Source: Aphanomyces cochlioides (taxonomy: Eukaryota; Oomycota; Saprolegniomycetes; Saprolegniales; Verrucalvaceae). Taken from it: DNA of 64,000 nucleotides. Made by a program: the position numbers and the translations under genes. Positions 54,654 to 64,000 of this stretch are shown here, one piece after another. Each line of letters begins with the position of its first letter. Within the stretch, counting starts at the first letter, position 1. Location: positions 2,170,001 to 2,234,000 of the forward strand of contig JAHQRK010000009.1 in the NCBI GenBank assembly GCA_019828595.1. Reading direction: 5' to 3'. The notes beneath the pieces are model-generated. The model searched no databases, was not told the DNA's origin, and worked only from the letters and a program-made list of their open reading frames with translations.

Positions 54654-55322
54654 AATGGCGTAGATCCTCGATACCTACTTGAGAAGGGTCTCAATCGTGT
54701 GCCACGCAAGGAAACAGCCAGTTTGCATCAATGACGGCTGAAAGCATTGCTGCAGCGGTCGTGAAGATTCTTCGTGAAGATGACAATGTTTCAGCACGAG
54801 TCCCATTTGCAGCTAAACGACAGCAAACGATGCTTGAATTTGCTGTTCCAAAGAGTATTCCAACGGCTCGCTCTGGCAAGGACGCGTGGGACCAATGGTT
54901 CTCGATTGACCCTAAACAGGGCGTCTTTTGTGCTCTGAAGGAATACTCCAAAGAAATGATCAAAGAGACCGCCGAAAGTACTCAGAGCGCCAAACTCTTG
55001 CATTGGCATTCAAGAAATACCAAAGCTACTCGCAATTTGCGAATGACTATGTCGGGTACGTGACACGTACTGGGGTTTGCTTCAAGAAGTAAGGAAAAGA
55101 AAGCGGGAGAACAGGTTGTAAACTTTAACATCGATCATGCATTTGAATGTCAACACAACATGGATGAGTTGAACAGTACTGTACACTGTTTCTTGACACT
55201 GTTTGAAGAATTTCAGTATTGTCGGTTCTTTTTGTTGTGCCGTCCGATTAAGGGATACATGATGCCTATCAAGTATTGACAACATGCATGCCATCGTACA
55301 GTTTCTATTTAAAGAAACTGTA

Positions 55323-55390
55323 ATTTTAGATGCATCAATTCGAGTACTATTAATAGTATTTAAAAATACTCGAATTGATGCATCTAAAAT
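55323..55390. repeat. 24-bp perfect inverted repeat
   Basis: ATTTTAGATGCATCAATTCG... at 55323-55346 and inverse at 55367-55390. A second short hairpin (CAGTTTCT/AGAAACTG) is just left of it. Confidence 0.85.
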
Positions 55391-56186
55391 TTATCTACAA
55401 ACATTTTCTCGTCCACTACTTCCCATATTTTAGTCCGTCCAACAATTTTCTATCGTTTTGTTGACAACATCCTGCCAAGAATTGTTCACCCGCTCCATGG
55501 TAGTCAAAATATCTCCATGTCCCTTGCGACGTTCATATCATTTTATCCACTTCGTCTTGTTTCAGCAACAAAAAATTAAGATTTTTCGACAGCATATCTG
55601 GATCGACAACTCCACGATCTTTGACCTTGGAAGTGTATTGCGATGATTACTTTTAAGTAATAATCGCAATGACGAGAGATGTAACACTGCTTAGAAAATT
55701 TCGTAAATGCCTTCTTCAGAGTTTAAATACATTGTTACAGGTTTCATTTCAAATTAAAATATGGCATCATTCATCCATTTCATGCATGACTTGCCTCACG
55801 AAGTGACCAGATCAATAATTTTTGACACGAGAAACAGCTTGGCAATGGTCAAAAGTTCTGGAGTCCATTCTTGCATGTCGTCTCGGCCACTTGCCGCCTC
55901 GCCTTGAACACCACGGTTGCAAATGTTGTTCCTCTGAAGGATCACTGCACCAATTGCCATGGCGTAGGTCTTTATAGCTGCGTACTACAAGCTTACTCCT
56001 CAGTTCTATCGGCTATACTGCCCCGGCGGTGCCTGGTGTTCCTAAAAATCCATCGCTTGATGCATAGGGCTGCTTGGCTTGTAAGCTAGCTTTGTGATAT
56101 CATTGGGCAATCAGTAATTAGTCAGTGAATATCTCGATGGTTTGAAGATCGTACTGAAGCTTGTTTGTTGGTGTTTTCTGTTGGAA
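55391..56186. other. Intergenic, no gene recognised
   Basis: A small dyad GATTACTTTTAAGTAATAATC lies near 55645-55665. Short ORFs only. Confidence 0.4.
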
Positions 56187-56375
56187 TCAGCTTGGCTGAC
56201 ACGCGTGATAGTAGTTTTTCATGCAAACGCTGCGTGCTGCTGCGCTGCTGGTGCTTCGGATACTACACTTGGGTGAAATCAGCCCCCTCCCAACAAAAAA
56301 TTTCTCGTCAACGATGTCGGGCCGAAAACAGGCCTTCTTGAACACATCGACATTCATTACTCGTTTTCCCGCCAT
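56187..56375 (-). other. Short ORF, possible first exon
   Basis: ATG at 56375, reading MAGKRVMNVDVFKKACF, RPDIVDEKFFVGRGLISP. Looks coding in its first half, but no continuation was found. Confidence 0.25.
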
Positions 56376-56658
56376 TTGGGGAGTTGAAACAGAAGATTAA
56401 AATGTCAAAGCAGACCTTTTGGATGTCTTCACGCAGGCTCTATTAGTGCAACATGCATCTCTAAAGTCTATCCGCTATCATGAACGAGCCATTGCTTTCT
56501 GCATACCATATCACCAAAGGCATACAGATATTTTCAAAAAAAATTGCTTGGCCCCTCAGGTGAGCGGGTAGACCGTAGATTCAATGTACATCCTCATCTG
56601 CAGCCCGTCATCTACAAAAACTAGTCGCGACAAGTCCAACTCCTTGTAGTTTCCTTCA

Positions 56659-57640
56659 CAAGGAAGACGAAATTGTTGAGCGAATAAATCTTGCATGCAT
56701 TAGAGGTGGTGGTGTAGCAGTTGCTTCTCTATCGTTTGATGGTACACAGTCAGGCGACTGTACTAATGACAACGGTGATAGGTTCCTCGATTAGTCGAGT
56801 TCTCTGCAGAGCACAAAATCATTGTGGGTTGTGTCTATCCTAACGAGGTTATCGATCCTTCTCTGTACATAAACCTAGTCAATGGTGAGTTCCATGCGCT
56901 AGCTTTTTTCATTGTAATTTAGAGGAAACACCAGATGAATGCGTTGCACGAATATTACATTGGATATCAACATTCTTGTCATTTTGAAATCCAGAGAAAG
57001 AAGAGCTTATTATTGTAGAAATGTTTGATGAGGTGAAGGCAGCAGTGCTAACAATTCACAACGGCGACAATGGCAGGTCAAAAATCTGCGTTGTTGCTGC
57101 TAGAGCCCAGAGTACATAAACTATTCACAATACTTTGATTTTAATTGTCGTACAATGTAGAATTGAACTCTCAATCAACTTTCATTGAGGATGTGGTTCG
57201 TATTATTCGACAGCTACCGCGAGTTTCGTTAAGATCCGTCTGTGTGGATGGTGTATCTTGTTACGTTCGGACCATTACAGAGGGCATGTATGGCTTCTTG
57301 TCCTTGCAAACGAATGTCGAATATCAGGTAGACTAGTTTTATGAGTGCAACTTATTGTAATTGCAATCCTAGCATGATGCAAACCGCGCGATAAAGAATG
57401 TTCGAAATGCTGTTGTCGGAGGTGGTCATGTACTGCGTGTTGGCCACTTATACATTGATCCTGGCCTTTTACATCATGCAAACATTCCAGCAAATCTCTA
57501 CGTAGTCGAGGATTTTACATCAGACAATCTTGAATTAGAGCTTTGCTCCGACACTAACATACAAAAATTGCCGGATCTCAATATTCATGATAAGGCCAAA
57601 GTCAGCAAATGGTGTCCATTAAGGGCGTGTTCGGAATGAA
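56659..57640 (+). pseudogene. Unrecognised multi-exon gene relic
   Basis: Plus-strand coding pieces join across three GT/AG introns: 56885-56922 (38 nt), 57112-57160 (49 nt) and 57328-57372 (45 nt). Pieces read LVEFSAEHKIIVGCVYP, ETPDECVARILHWISTF, ELIIVEMFDEVKAAVLTI, FIEDVVRIIRQLPRVSL, AVVGGGHVLRVGHLYIDPG and LHHANIPANLYVVEDF. There is one in-frame TGA after WISTFLSF and a phase change near 56795. The 3' end runs into the GGGCGTGTTCGG terminus of the next element. No known domain was identified; a host gene cut by a transposon is most likely. Confidence 0.5.
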
Positions 57641-57990
57641 GTGGATTCAGATGATTCTGACTCCCAAAAGTGGATTCCAGTGGGGTTAGGCGATGGAATC
57701 AACATTCGTCCGAACACGATTTGGAATCAACTGAATCATGTTTCTGGCCAGAATCCTGTTTTTTGGAATATACCTCCATCCATGAACTCCATGTCGAGCC
57801 ATGACGAAACCTTACAATATTATAATTCGAAGTATTTCAATATAGAGATCAATATTTCGCAAGCAATTCAAGCCGATGGACGAGCAAAACGACGACATTG
57901 TCCTGCTAGCATTTTCTATGGTAGCGGCGGCTGCTGCCATGGCCACTGAAGATGACACTGACGATCGCAAGATGCCAACACCCCGATTTA

Positions 57991-58320
57991 TCAGGCCAGT
58001 TTTGTCCTACGTTGACTTCTTAGATTTCCAAGCACGGACCAACGTTCGTCGCTGAGGCCACTCCCATAACCTGATAGGTTTTGCAAAAAGCTGTAGTCAG
58101 CCCAATCATTTTTCAAACGTCTCCTCTTTGACTGCAATTGAACAGTCGAGGTCACTGAGGTGCCAGTGAAAGCACCAAGAACAGCAGTCCAGCCAGCTTT
58201 TCGAAGGTTCTTGCCACCAGATGCGATATGTTTCGCGTTGGCCGCTTGATCTTTGTACGCTCCTATAAGACGGAGCTCGAGCTCCGCCGTCCAAGTGACT
58301 GCTGCACTCTTGTCTTCCAT
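57991..58320 (-). CDS. Harbinger 5 Myb/SANT-like accessory protein
   Basis: 109 aa, ATG at 58320. WTAELELRLIGAYKDQA, GWTAVLGAFT, QLQSKRRRLKNDWADY is the trihelix/Myb-SANT pattern of Harbinger accessory proteins, which bind the element ends. The single frame is intact. It is divergent from the neighbouring DDE fragment. Confidence 0.65.
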   Translation of the reverse strand: MEDKSAAVTWTAELELRLIGAYKDQAANAKHIASGGKNLRKAGWTAVLGAFTGTSVTSTVQLQSKRRRLKNDWADYSFLQNLSGYGSGLSDERWSVLGNLRSQRRTKLA

Positions 58321-58574
58321 TCCACAATTCAGAGTCAGTCATTTTAACAGCACATTGAAGTAATTGAATTCAACTACGTATTTATCGAAGTTTGATGGGC
58401 AGGAGCTCGAGGACTAAAATCGTGTTCGACGCATGCGTCAGGTTAATTATGAAAGTCCGGCCAGAGTCACACAAACCAGAATCACGATTCGGGCCAAGTG
58501 GATTCCGTCCCAGCATCCTGTTTCTAACTTGTTGTCGAATAGGGACTTGCCCTAACTTTGTTCTTTATGCGGTG

Positions 58575-59150
58575 TTTCTTGTTCGCTGTAAACGGGCGAG
58601 AAACGAACAGAAAAATGCGCATCGCTATGATATGGTCGTCAATGATATTCTTGACAAGTATTCATGGCATGGTGAATGGTGTGTCTTAGCCGACAAAGGC
58701 TATCAGGGTCTTTTGCAGTATGTTCGGGCCATTACACTGAACATGGCCAAGTCTCATCAGTTGCTGACAGTGCAAGAAGAGGAAGAAAACAATCGAATTG
58801 CAAGCGACCGCATCATTGTTGAAAACTTTTTTGGTCGGCTCTGCTCCTTGTGGCGTGTGTGTTCTGACAATTTTCGATGGGGAGAAAAGTTTTATGATCG
58901 AATTTTCCGCGTGTGTCTTGCCATAACGAACGCTCACATCAAGTCTAATCCTCTTAGACAAGAGGATACATCTGACTATCATCGACGCTTCAACAAGTTG
59001 GCTGCCATTAGCGACGCTATTATACGCAAGATAGACTGTCCCAGGCCCACTATCGCAACAACAGAAGTCTGCGTCTTCAAACCGGCGTTTCAGAGCTTGG
59101 TGGTGATTATTAGCCATGACAATTCGATCTATCATTGTAGTTTGCATTGA
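58575..59150 (+). pseudogene. Harbinger 5 transposase, C-terminal half
   Basis: From about VRCKRARNEQKNAHRYD: VLADKGYQGLLQY (second Asp), SDRIIVENFFGRLCSLW (Glu) and RVCLAITNAHI. The first Asp and N-terminal half are missing; upstream sequence of the same frame has no transposase similarity. The wording differs from elements 1-4, so it belongs to another Harbinger lineage. Confidence 0.7.
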
Positions 59151-59990
59151 ATTCATGTAGTTGTGTATTTCATAACCCTTCAATTGAGAGATTTAATCTT
59201 TTCGAAGTGATTGAGTTCTCCATGAACAGCTTTCATTCGCTCGATGTATTTCACAAACTTCCATCAAATAAATCAGTCACCCAAAATACAGTGTACTCTC
59301 GAAGTCATCTTGTACATATCTACTACATGTTAACTACATCTGAGCTCTAATGTACATATCGTAAAAAAAAATTAAATTCAGGTGAGAGTCCAGGAAAGTC
59401 TGTTGATTGGACAAGATTGTGCATTTTTGGATGTTGAGGAGGGGTGATGACAAGAACGACAAGGATATTATGAGTTTTGGTGAAATATCATTAGACTCCG
59501 TCGTCATGCCAACCACCCTACTGGATCAAACTGGAACTTTTTTAGGGGTCTGGAGGTTTGGGGGCAATGAACAATCGATTACGCTTTGCTCTACTCAGCA
59601 GTGTGGTAAATTGAACACGATTGCTGCTTTAGGAATAGTCGAATTCTACATTAGGTTAACATCCACGCCACCATGCATTTGATCCAACGCCATACAATCT
59701 AGATTGCCGTTTTAGTCCATGTCGTTCTACGCTGACAAAGTTAAATAAAATAATCGAATAAGCTAAGTTCAGTCAGCGATTTTCACTTTAGCGAGAGTTG
59801 CTTACTTAAAATAAATCAATCGTGTCTAAGTCGAAAATCCTTGCACTCGTCCAAGAGAAGCCGGGCAAAGGGACTGCATGAACACATTGTGCTGATGCTG
59901 AGATACCATGTCGCTATGTGTTGAGGTAGTTGGCGCTGCAGTGCGCTTTAGTTAGTGCTGCTTCAGGATTACACTACTACACCATTTGCC
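59151..59990. other. Intergenic, no gene recognised
   Basis: AT-rich; short ORFs only. Confidence 0.4.
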
Positions 59991-59998
59991 GGTTTAGT

Positions 59999-60185
59999 TC
60001 ATTTTACTTGCGATATATTTCGTATCACTTGCAATATATTTCGTATCACGTGCAATTTATGTCGTATGACTTGCATTTAATTTCGTGGCTGGCGACGAAA
60101 ATCGATTTATATTTCGCATGACTTGCATTTAATTTCATATTTTTTAGCTTATATTTCGTATCACGTGCATTTAAATTCGTAGTCA
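59999..60185. repeat. Degenerate short tandem repeat
   Basis: About 20-bp unit resembling TTTCGTATCACTTGCAATA, repeated seven to nine times with variation (ATTTCGTATCACGTGC, TGTCGTATGACTTGC). Confidence 0.75.
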
Positions 60186-60245
60186 TGCAAAAAATATATT
60201 GAATATTGAGATATGAAGTTTCACATGTGTTGCAGTGTTGGCTTA

Positions 60246-60983
60246 GAGCATCTCCACCCGTCACTGAGTTTTGACACTGAAACTGAGTTTTATTCAGTGT
60301 CAAAGTCAGGGCGGAGTTTCGAAACTCCGTGTTTGAGAAGAAAGAGCATTTTTGGTGCACTGGTTTTCAACACTGCTTTCTCTTTAATCCTATATTTAGA
60401 TAATAAAATTACACGGGCACATTTTCATGGAACATGGAAGCATGGAAGGCAACGCTGACCCAACTGGTCGACGATGTCTTCGACTCATCAGACGAAGACG
60501 ACCATATCGCTGTAACAATTCTCCGCTTGACAAGAACGAGGATCCAAAGATACAAGACCCTTTGGGGATCGACGCATTGTACGCCGCTGTGATAGCCTCC
60601 CAGAACGTTGATGAGGGCTGTCCTGTTCCAGTTATCTGATCTTCAGACACTTGTACCCACGCCTTGCACAATAGCTCATTCTACGCGTCGGACACCCACA
60701 CAGACATTTTACTCAACTGACGGAATATTGTTTCAATGTATGCTATAGTTCAGTGTAGTATATTTTTGAAGCATACAAATTCGAAGATATTCGAAAACTC
60801 AGGGTTGTGCTCTGACACTGAGTTTTGGGGTCTAAACTCAGTGTCGGAGGCTCCAAACTGCGGGGCCTGACTTTTAAACTCCGTGTCCGTGTCAAACTCA
60901 GTGTACCGGTGGAGCAAGACTCAGTGTCACTCTGCCCGAAAACTCAGTTTTAGTGTCAAATTCAGTGACGGGTGGAGATGCTC
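60246..60983. mobile_element. Tourist-like element with GAGCATCTCCACCC termini
   Basis: 738 bp with long inverted termini (GAGCATCTCCACCCGTCA..., continuing as CTGAGTTTTGACACTGA words) bordered by TTA (60243-60245, 60984-60986). These are features of PIF/Harbinger/Tourist elements. It carries a fragment of an accessory ORF and no transposase. Confidence 0.9.
60427..60700 (-). pseudogene. Myb/NAM-like accessory fragment inside the Tourist-like element
   Basis: Reads ELLCKAWVQVSEDQITGTG, then SSTFWEAITAAYNASIP, the conserved start of NAM-associated/Myb-like Harbinger accessory proteins. A stop (TAG) precedes ELLC after MSVWVSDA, and no more of the protein follows. Confidence 0.55.
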
Positions 60984-60999
60984 TTAAGCTTTGAAGTCG

Positions 61000-61440
61000 C
61001 AATGGGCAAGCGCATATGAACTCTGCTTAGCTTGTTTGATGCTCGCATTGACTTAGACCATCACAGACAACACTGGACTTGCTGGACATTGGTGTCATAA
61101 ATTTCATTGGCTGCAGATGTTAATCCTGCTAAGTTCGATAAAAGAAGTTTCAAGTGGAGTTGAGTCATTCCAACCATTACTTCAACCACTCAAGCATGAC
61201 ACACGTCTCAGTCGTCTGAGCGTTTGCACTCCAGAGCTTTCCTCACAATTGATGCATTCATCGCATCCAAGCTCACCCGATCACTCTGCCTATGTATGTT
61301 CCGGCATTGTTAGCGTATGCGTACCGTTTCGACTTCTTCCAGAGGCATTCAACCCACAGAGGCAATGACAATCATAAAGAATTAGAGGTTACAGTTGTTG
61401 GTGAATAGAAATATAAATTTTCACCAAGCCATCATGAACG
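61000..61440. other. Intergenic, no gene recognised
   Basis: No supported gene. Leads into the 162-bp repeat. Confidence 0.4.
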
Positions 61441-61444
61441 TCAA

Positions 61445-61900
61445 GTGAACACGACTAATGAGAGAACGGTGAGCGCTCCCTACATACGCATGTCTAATTG
61501 AACACGTAGAATGAAAGCAATGTTGTGATGAGTTTGCGCTCTGTATGGCGCTACTATTGCGGTGGCTGGCCGTCCCGAGGCTGTCGATGAAGTGAATAGA
61601 CGGCCAGCCGCCGCGACTGATGAGAGAACGGTAAGCGCTCCCTACATACGCATGTCTAATTGAACACGTAAAATGAAAGCAATGTTGTGGTGAGTTTCCG
61701 CTCTCTATGGCGCTACTGTTGCGGTGGCTGGCCGTCCCGAGGCTGTCGATGAAGTGAATAGGCGGCCAGCCATCACGACCGACGCAATCACGGTAAGCGC
61801 TCAGGTCATGTGCATGACTAACTCGACACGTAGAACCAAGACAATATTGATGTATTATGCATTACTCTACGTTTCTAAGGAGCCGCTCACAATACACGAG
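61445..61900. repeat. 162-bp tandem repeat, about 2.7 copies
   Basis: AGAGAACGGT...AGCGCTC marks copies at 61461 and 61623, with CGGTAAGCGCTC at 61791 starting a diverged third. Each full unit contains a dyad: GCGGTGGCTGGCCGTC and inverse-like GACGGCCAGCCGCCGC, separated by about 30 bp. Non-coding. Confidence 0.85.
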
Positions 61901-61961
61901 AGGATGTGAGCACGTTTTGCCTTGGTCACACTGGAGTTGATGAGCCCTGGACTCACATCGC

Positions 61962-63195
61962 CTAGTAGGGGGGGTTTTCGACTAACCAACAAACAAAAAT
62001 TCCTGAATCGTTGGGATTGCTCAATCGGGGAGTCCTGTTGTAGTTTCTTTCGACAAACCACTTTGTCTTGCGCACCGATGTTTTGAAATCGTCGTCTTGG
62101 ATGGCGTACATGGCATTGAGAATCTTCACGACGAAATCGGCATACTCAAACTGCTTGTCGTCTCGAAGACAGTCGAATACACGGACTGTTCTCGTTGATG
62201 CTACACAGAGAATCAATGACCAGTGGGATCCGTTGATGCTACATGGCACAACAATTTTTTCGGCTGTAGAGCACGTTCTCCTGTTTCCTTTAGAGAGTCC
62301 ACATCACGCAACTGTTTGTTGAATGTCCACAATTCTTGTAGCCAAGTGGGCTCCACCAGAAAGCAATCATTGACATCACCAGTTGGGTTCGTTGCATTGT
62401 GTACCATCGTTAGCCAAGCACCAACGACTATTTCGTTGACATGTTCATTTGGGCGTAGGCATACCAAATCACGACGGCAAATTTCTAGACCGCCAACTAC
62501 ACCCAAAACTTGATCGTCTTTGCCACGCAGGATAGAGAAGATGCTGGGCTCAACAATATCTTTAGTTGAGCCCGTGCGCGTTTCCCGCGCCACAATTGCT
62601 GGCAAAGCCAAGTCTTGTGCTTCAGTCGTCGCCACAACAACCTCATGCGAGGTGTCATTGTAGCCTTCGCGTTCAGATTCGTAAAAAAATGTCAGAAAAG
62701 CTGAGATCGGTTTTGCCTTGTTTTCACTTGCTGGTTGGACTGGAGTTTTTTGTGGCAGTCGATGTTGTAAATCTTCTAATATCTTGAAAGTTTGTCGTCT
62801 GATATGATGGCATTTCAACTTGCAGTTTTTGCAAGTCAGACACTTTCTTCATCAGCTCACTCAATTGATTTGCTACGTCATCGAGATGTTCGCGACAGTA
62901 AGGCACACTATGACTGTGCATTGCAATTTCTTCTTTCACAGTGACCAATGCTTCATCGGTATGAAGCTGCTCGAGTTTTAGAAGGGCACCGCACGGCTTT
63001 CTCTTGCACGCAAAGCACACATTTGACTTCTTTCCACGTACGTAAGAGTCCCTCTTGTAGAACTCCACGCAAAGACTTCTCTCAAACTCCTCGCGGCAGA
63101 CTTCAACATCTTCCCATGACTTAAAGGAGGAGCCAAACACTTCGACAAAGGGCACGTTGCATTCTTTCATGATATCGAGAACTGCTTCATGCCTA
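61962..63195 (-). pseudogene. FAR1-like / Ulp1-like (C48) protein, catalytic Cys replaced
   Basis: N-terminal part (from about 63195; HEAVLDIMKECNVPF) reads VFGSSFKSWEDVEVCREEFER, CFACKRKPC and HSHSVPY, a FAR1-like zinc-binding style seen in Mutator-type proteins. The middle (62213-62818) continues QVLGVVGGLEICRRDLVCL and EIVVGAWLTMVHN. The C-terminus is Ulp1-like: GSHWSLILC (His), VRVFDCL (Asp), then NPNDSGIFVCWLV, where the usual DCG is DSG (codon 62006-62004, TCA = Ser) and the preceding Gln is Leu. Frameshifts lie near 62790 and in an A-run near 62255. The 3' splice sequence CAATTAG upstream of 63195 suggests more exons. Desumoylase-like activity is unlikely. Confidence 0.5.
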
Positions 63196-63451
63196 ATTGG
63201 ATGTCAGCAGCCACCAAAATCGCTTTCCACTTTCATTGGCTAATGATTTACTGTATTATTCAATGTTATATCGTGACAATACACGACACTATATGACAAC
63301 TAATTTACTTGTGTTGACAGTCTCGTTTGATCGTACGACTTTTCTATGTCAGCCCCAGATGTGTTATTTGATTGGGGGGGTGATTGCAATTGTCAATTGT
63401 GCAGTATAATCACTCGACACCTTTGTTATGAAGCTGTCGTTCAATCTTACG

Positions 63452-63934
63452 TCATCTTAGACCATACAATGGCGCATCGTACAATAGTACGACATGACAT
63501 ATATGGGTCAAGTGTGTGTCGTAAGCACATACGACGCGTGGAAAGTGGTCTATGCTAGGCCAAAAACGTGTCATACCACCAAACGACAATGGAGAGGGGG
63601 TCAAATAACTTTGATCATGTTTATTACGCTGTTGTGTCTTTCGCTTTTTATTCATGGAAGCTTTGCGCTTGTATTCTTGTTGTAAAAATTGTCTGCCTTG
63701 TTCAACATTTGGTCCAAGAGGAAGGCGCTTTAACTCTTCAGCAGGCAATTTGAAGAAGACTTGCACAAAAGACGTAACAGTTATGTGCGCGTCAACAACC
63801 CATCCGTCCGCAAGAATACTGCACATTGCTTCATTTGCTATCGTTTGAAGGCACGTCAGATAGTCTCGATTGAGCTCAGCGTTTGTAGGTCGTGTAGGCG
63901 CTATTTCCTTGAGAAAGAGGTCAAAATACTCCAT
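63452..63934 (-). CDS. Hypothetical protein
   Basis: ATG at 63934 (MEYFDLFLKEIAPTR), 160 aa to the stop at 63452. The first 110 residues look coding (FVQVFFKLPAEELKRL, then a Lys/Arg-rich QEYKRKASMNKKRKTQQ, a possible nuclear localisation signal). The last 50 look like read-through. It could be an upstream exon of the 61962-63195 gene or the end of a gene beyond the window. Confidence 0.35.
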   Translation of the reverse strand: MEYFDLFLKEIAPTRPTNAELNRDYLTCLQTIANEAMCSILADGWVVDAHITVTSFVQVFFKLPAEELKRLPLGPNVEQGRQFLQQEYKRKASMNKKRKTQQRNKHDQSYLTPSPLSFGGMTRFWPSIDHFPRVVCAYDTHLTHICHVVLLYDAPLYGLR

Positions 63935-64000
63935 AGCTCACTTCATGTTTGAAAACACTTCCACATTTTTCTCTGAAGCGCTTTGATATTGGCCAGGGTA

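Larger units (their letters stand above)
52339..55092 (+). pseudogene. Crypton tyrosine-recombinase element
   Basis: Crypton-type recombinase (integrates by tyrosine recombination, no DDE). Core-binding domain: TRRTYSTYQRQFNDF, FFHHLYSLGRKARTVDS. Catalytic domain: Arg in GCFRISEVL (codon 52791), HSMRR box (His 53166, Arg 53175), MAWCRW, Tyr in CCEYLV (codon 53283). The continuation of the C-terminus is found after a 1.3-kb insertion, at 54655-55092 (DPRYLLEKGLNRVPRKE ... SGKDAWDQWF ... YVGYVTRTG), stopping at 55090-55092. Broken by a 20-bp duplication at 52654-52693, by the insertion, and by frameshifts near 54730 and 54970. The N-terminal limit is uncertain because it abuts the pogo relic. 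Confidence 0.85.
57623..59150. mobile_element. PIF/Harbinger element 5, partial
   Basis: Left terminus GGGCGTGTTCGGAATG beside TTAA, then a minus-strand Myb-like gene and a plus-strand DDE fragment. No matching right terminus was found. Confidence 0.5.

Noticed and set aside
59999..61900. CRISPR array
   Set aside because: Degenerate tandem repeats without spacers, in a eukaryotic context.

Overview
The window looks like a transposon-dense accessory region of an oomycete nuclear genome, most likely a Saprolegniales species close to Aphanomyces. That is inferred from gene content: a Crypton tyrosine recombinase, a Ty3/Gypsy element with a second archaeal-type RNase H, several PIF/Harbinger elements, plant-type mariners, a pogo-like element, an IS630-Tc1-mariner element with 82 residues between the second and third catalytic acids, a SET-domain relic with an oomycete-style cysteine pre-SET, and spliceosomal introns of only 38-50 nt. 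No bacterial operon or phage gene is present.

Layout. 1-3.8 kb: a DD82E transposase fragment, then a SET-domain pseudogene split by a PIF/Harbinger element. 4.4-7.7 kb: a broken last exon of an acid phosphatase and a large inverted duplication carrying two divergent copies of a small secreted four-cysteine protein. 7.7-16.0 kb: a minus-strand Ty3/Gypsy element with apparently identical 636-bp LTRs but frameshifted, internally deleted coding regions. 16.0-22.3 kb: a small MITE, then a DDE_Tnp_4 element with a mariner nested inside. 22.6-25.8 kb: a scrap of the secreted family, a MITE-like segment, and an intact five-exon membrane-anchored acid phosphatase gene, the best housekeeping-type gene here. 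29.0-34.3 kb: the second cluster of the secreted family, with an eroded divergent pair, another remnant and a near-perfect palindromic pair. 34.3-46.9 kb: a hAT relic, MITEs, two PIF/Harbinger transposases that read as complete (one needs three short introns removed), a second DD82E copy split by one of them, and a second mariner. 47.9-50.5 kb: two more secreted-family genes, one ending in a Ser/Arg/Gln repeat, on either side of a SINE-like block. 51.7-55.1 kb: a pogo relic abutting a Crypton that carries a 20-bp frameshifting duplication and a 1.3-kb TIR insertion. 56.6-64 kb: an unrecognised multi-exon relic, another Harbinger, satellites, a Tourist-like MITE, and a gene coding for an Ulp1-like domain with Ser at the catalytic Cys position.

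What ties the window together is the secreted family. Six genes look intact and at least three remnants are visible, sharing a signal peptide and the spacing C-x15-C-x(10 or 12)-C-x31-C. Three times the copies lie head to head as inverted duplications, and their intergenic spacers share sequence, including TTACGTCA, a typical bZIP core, in two of them. I do not recognise the family. Secretion, divergent duplication and residence in a repeat-rich compartment resemble oomycete effector loci, but that role is inference.
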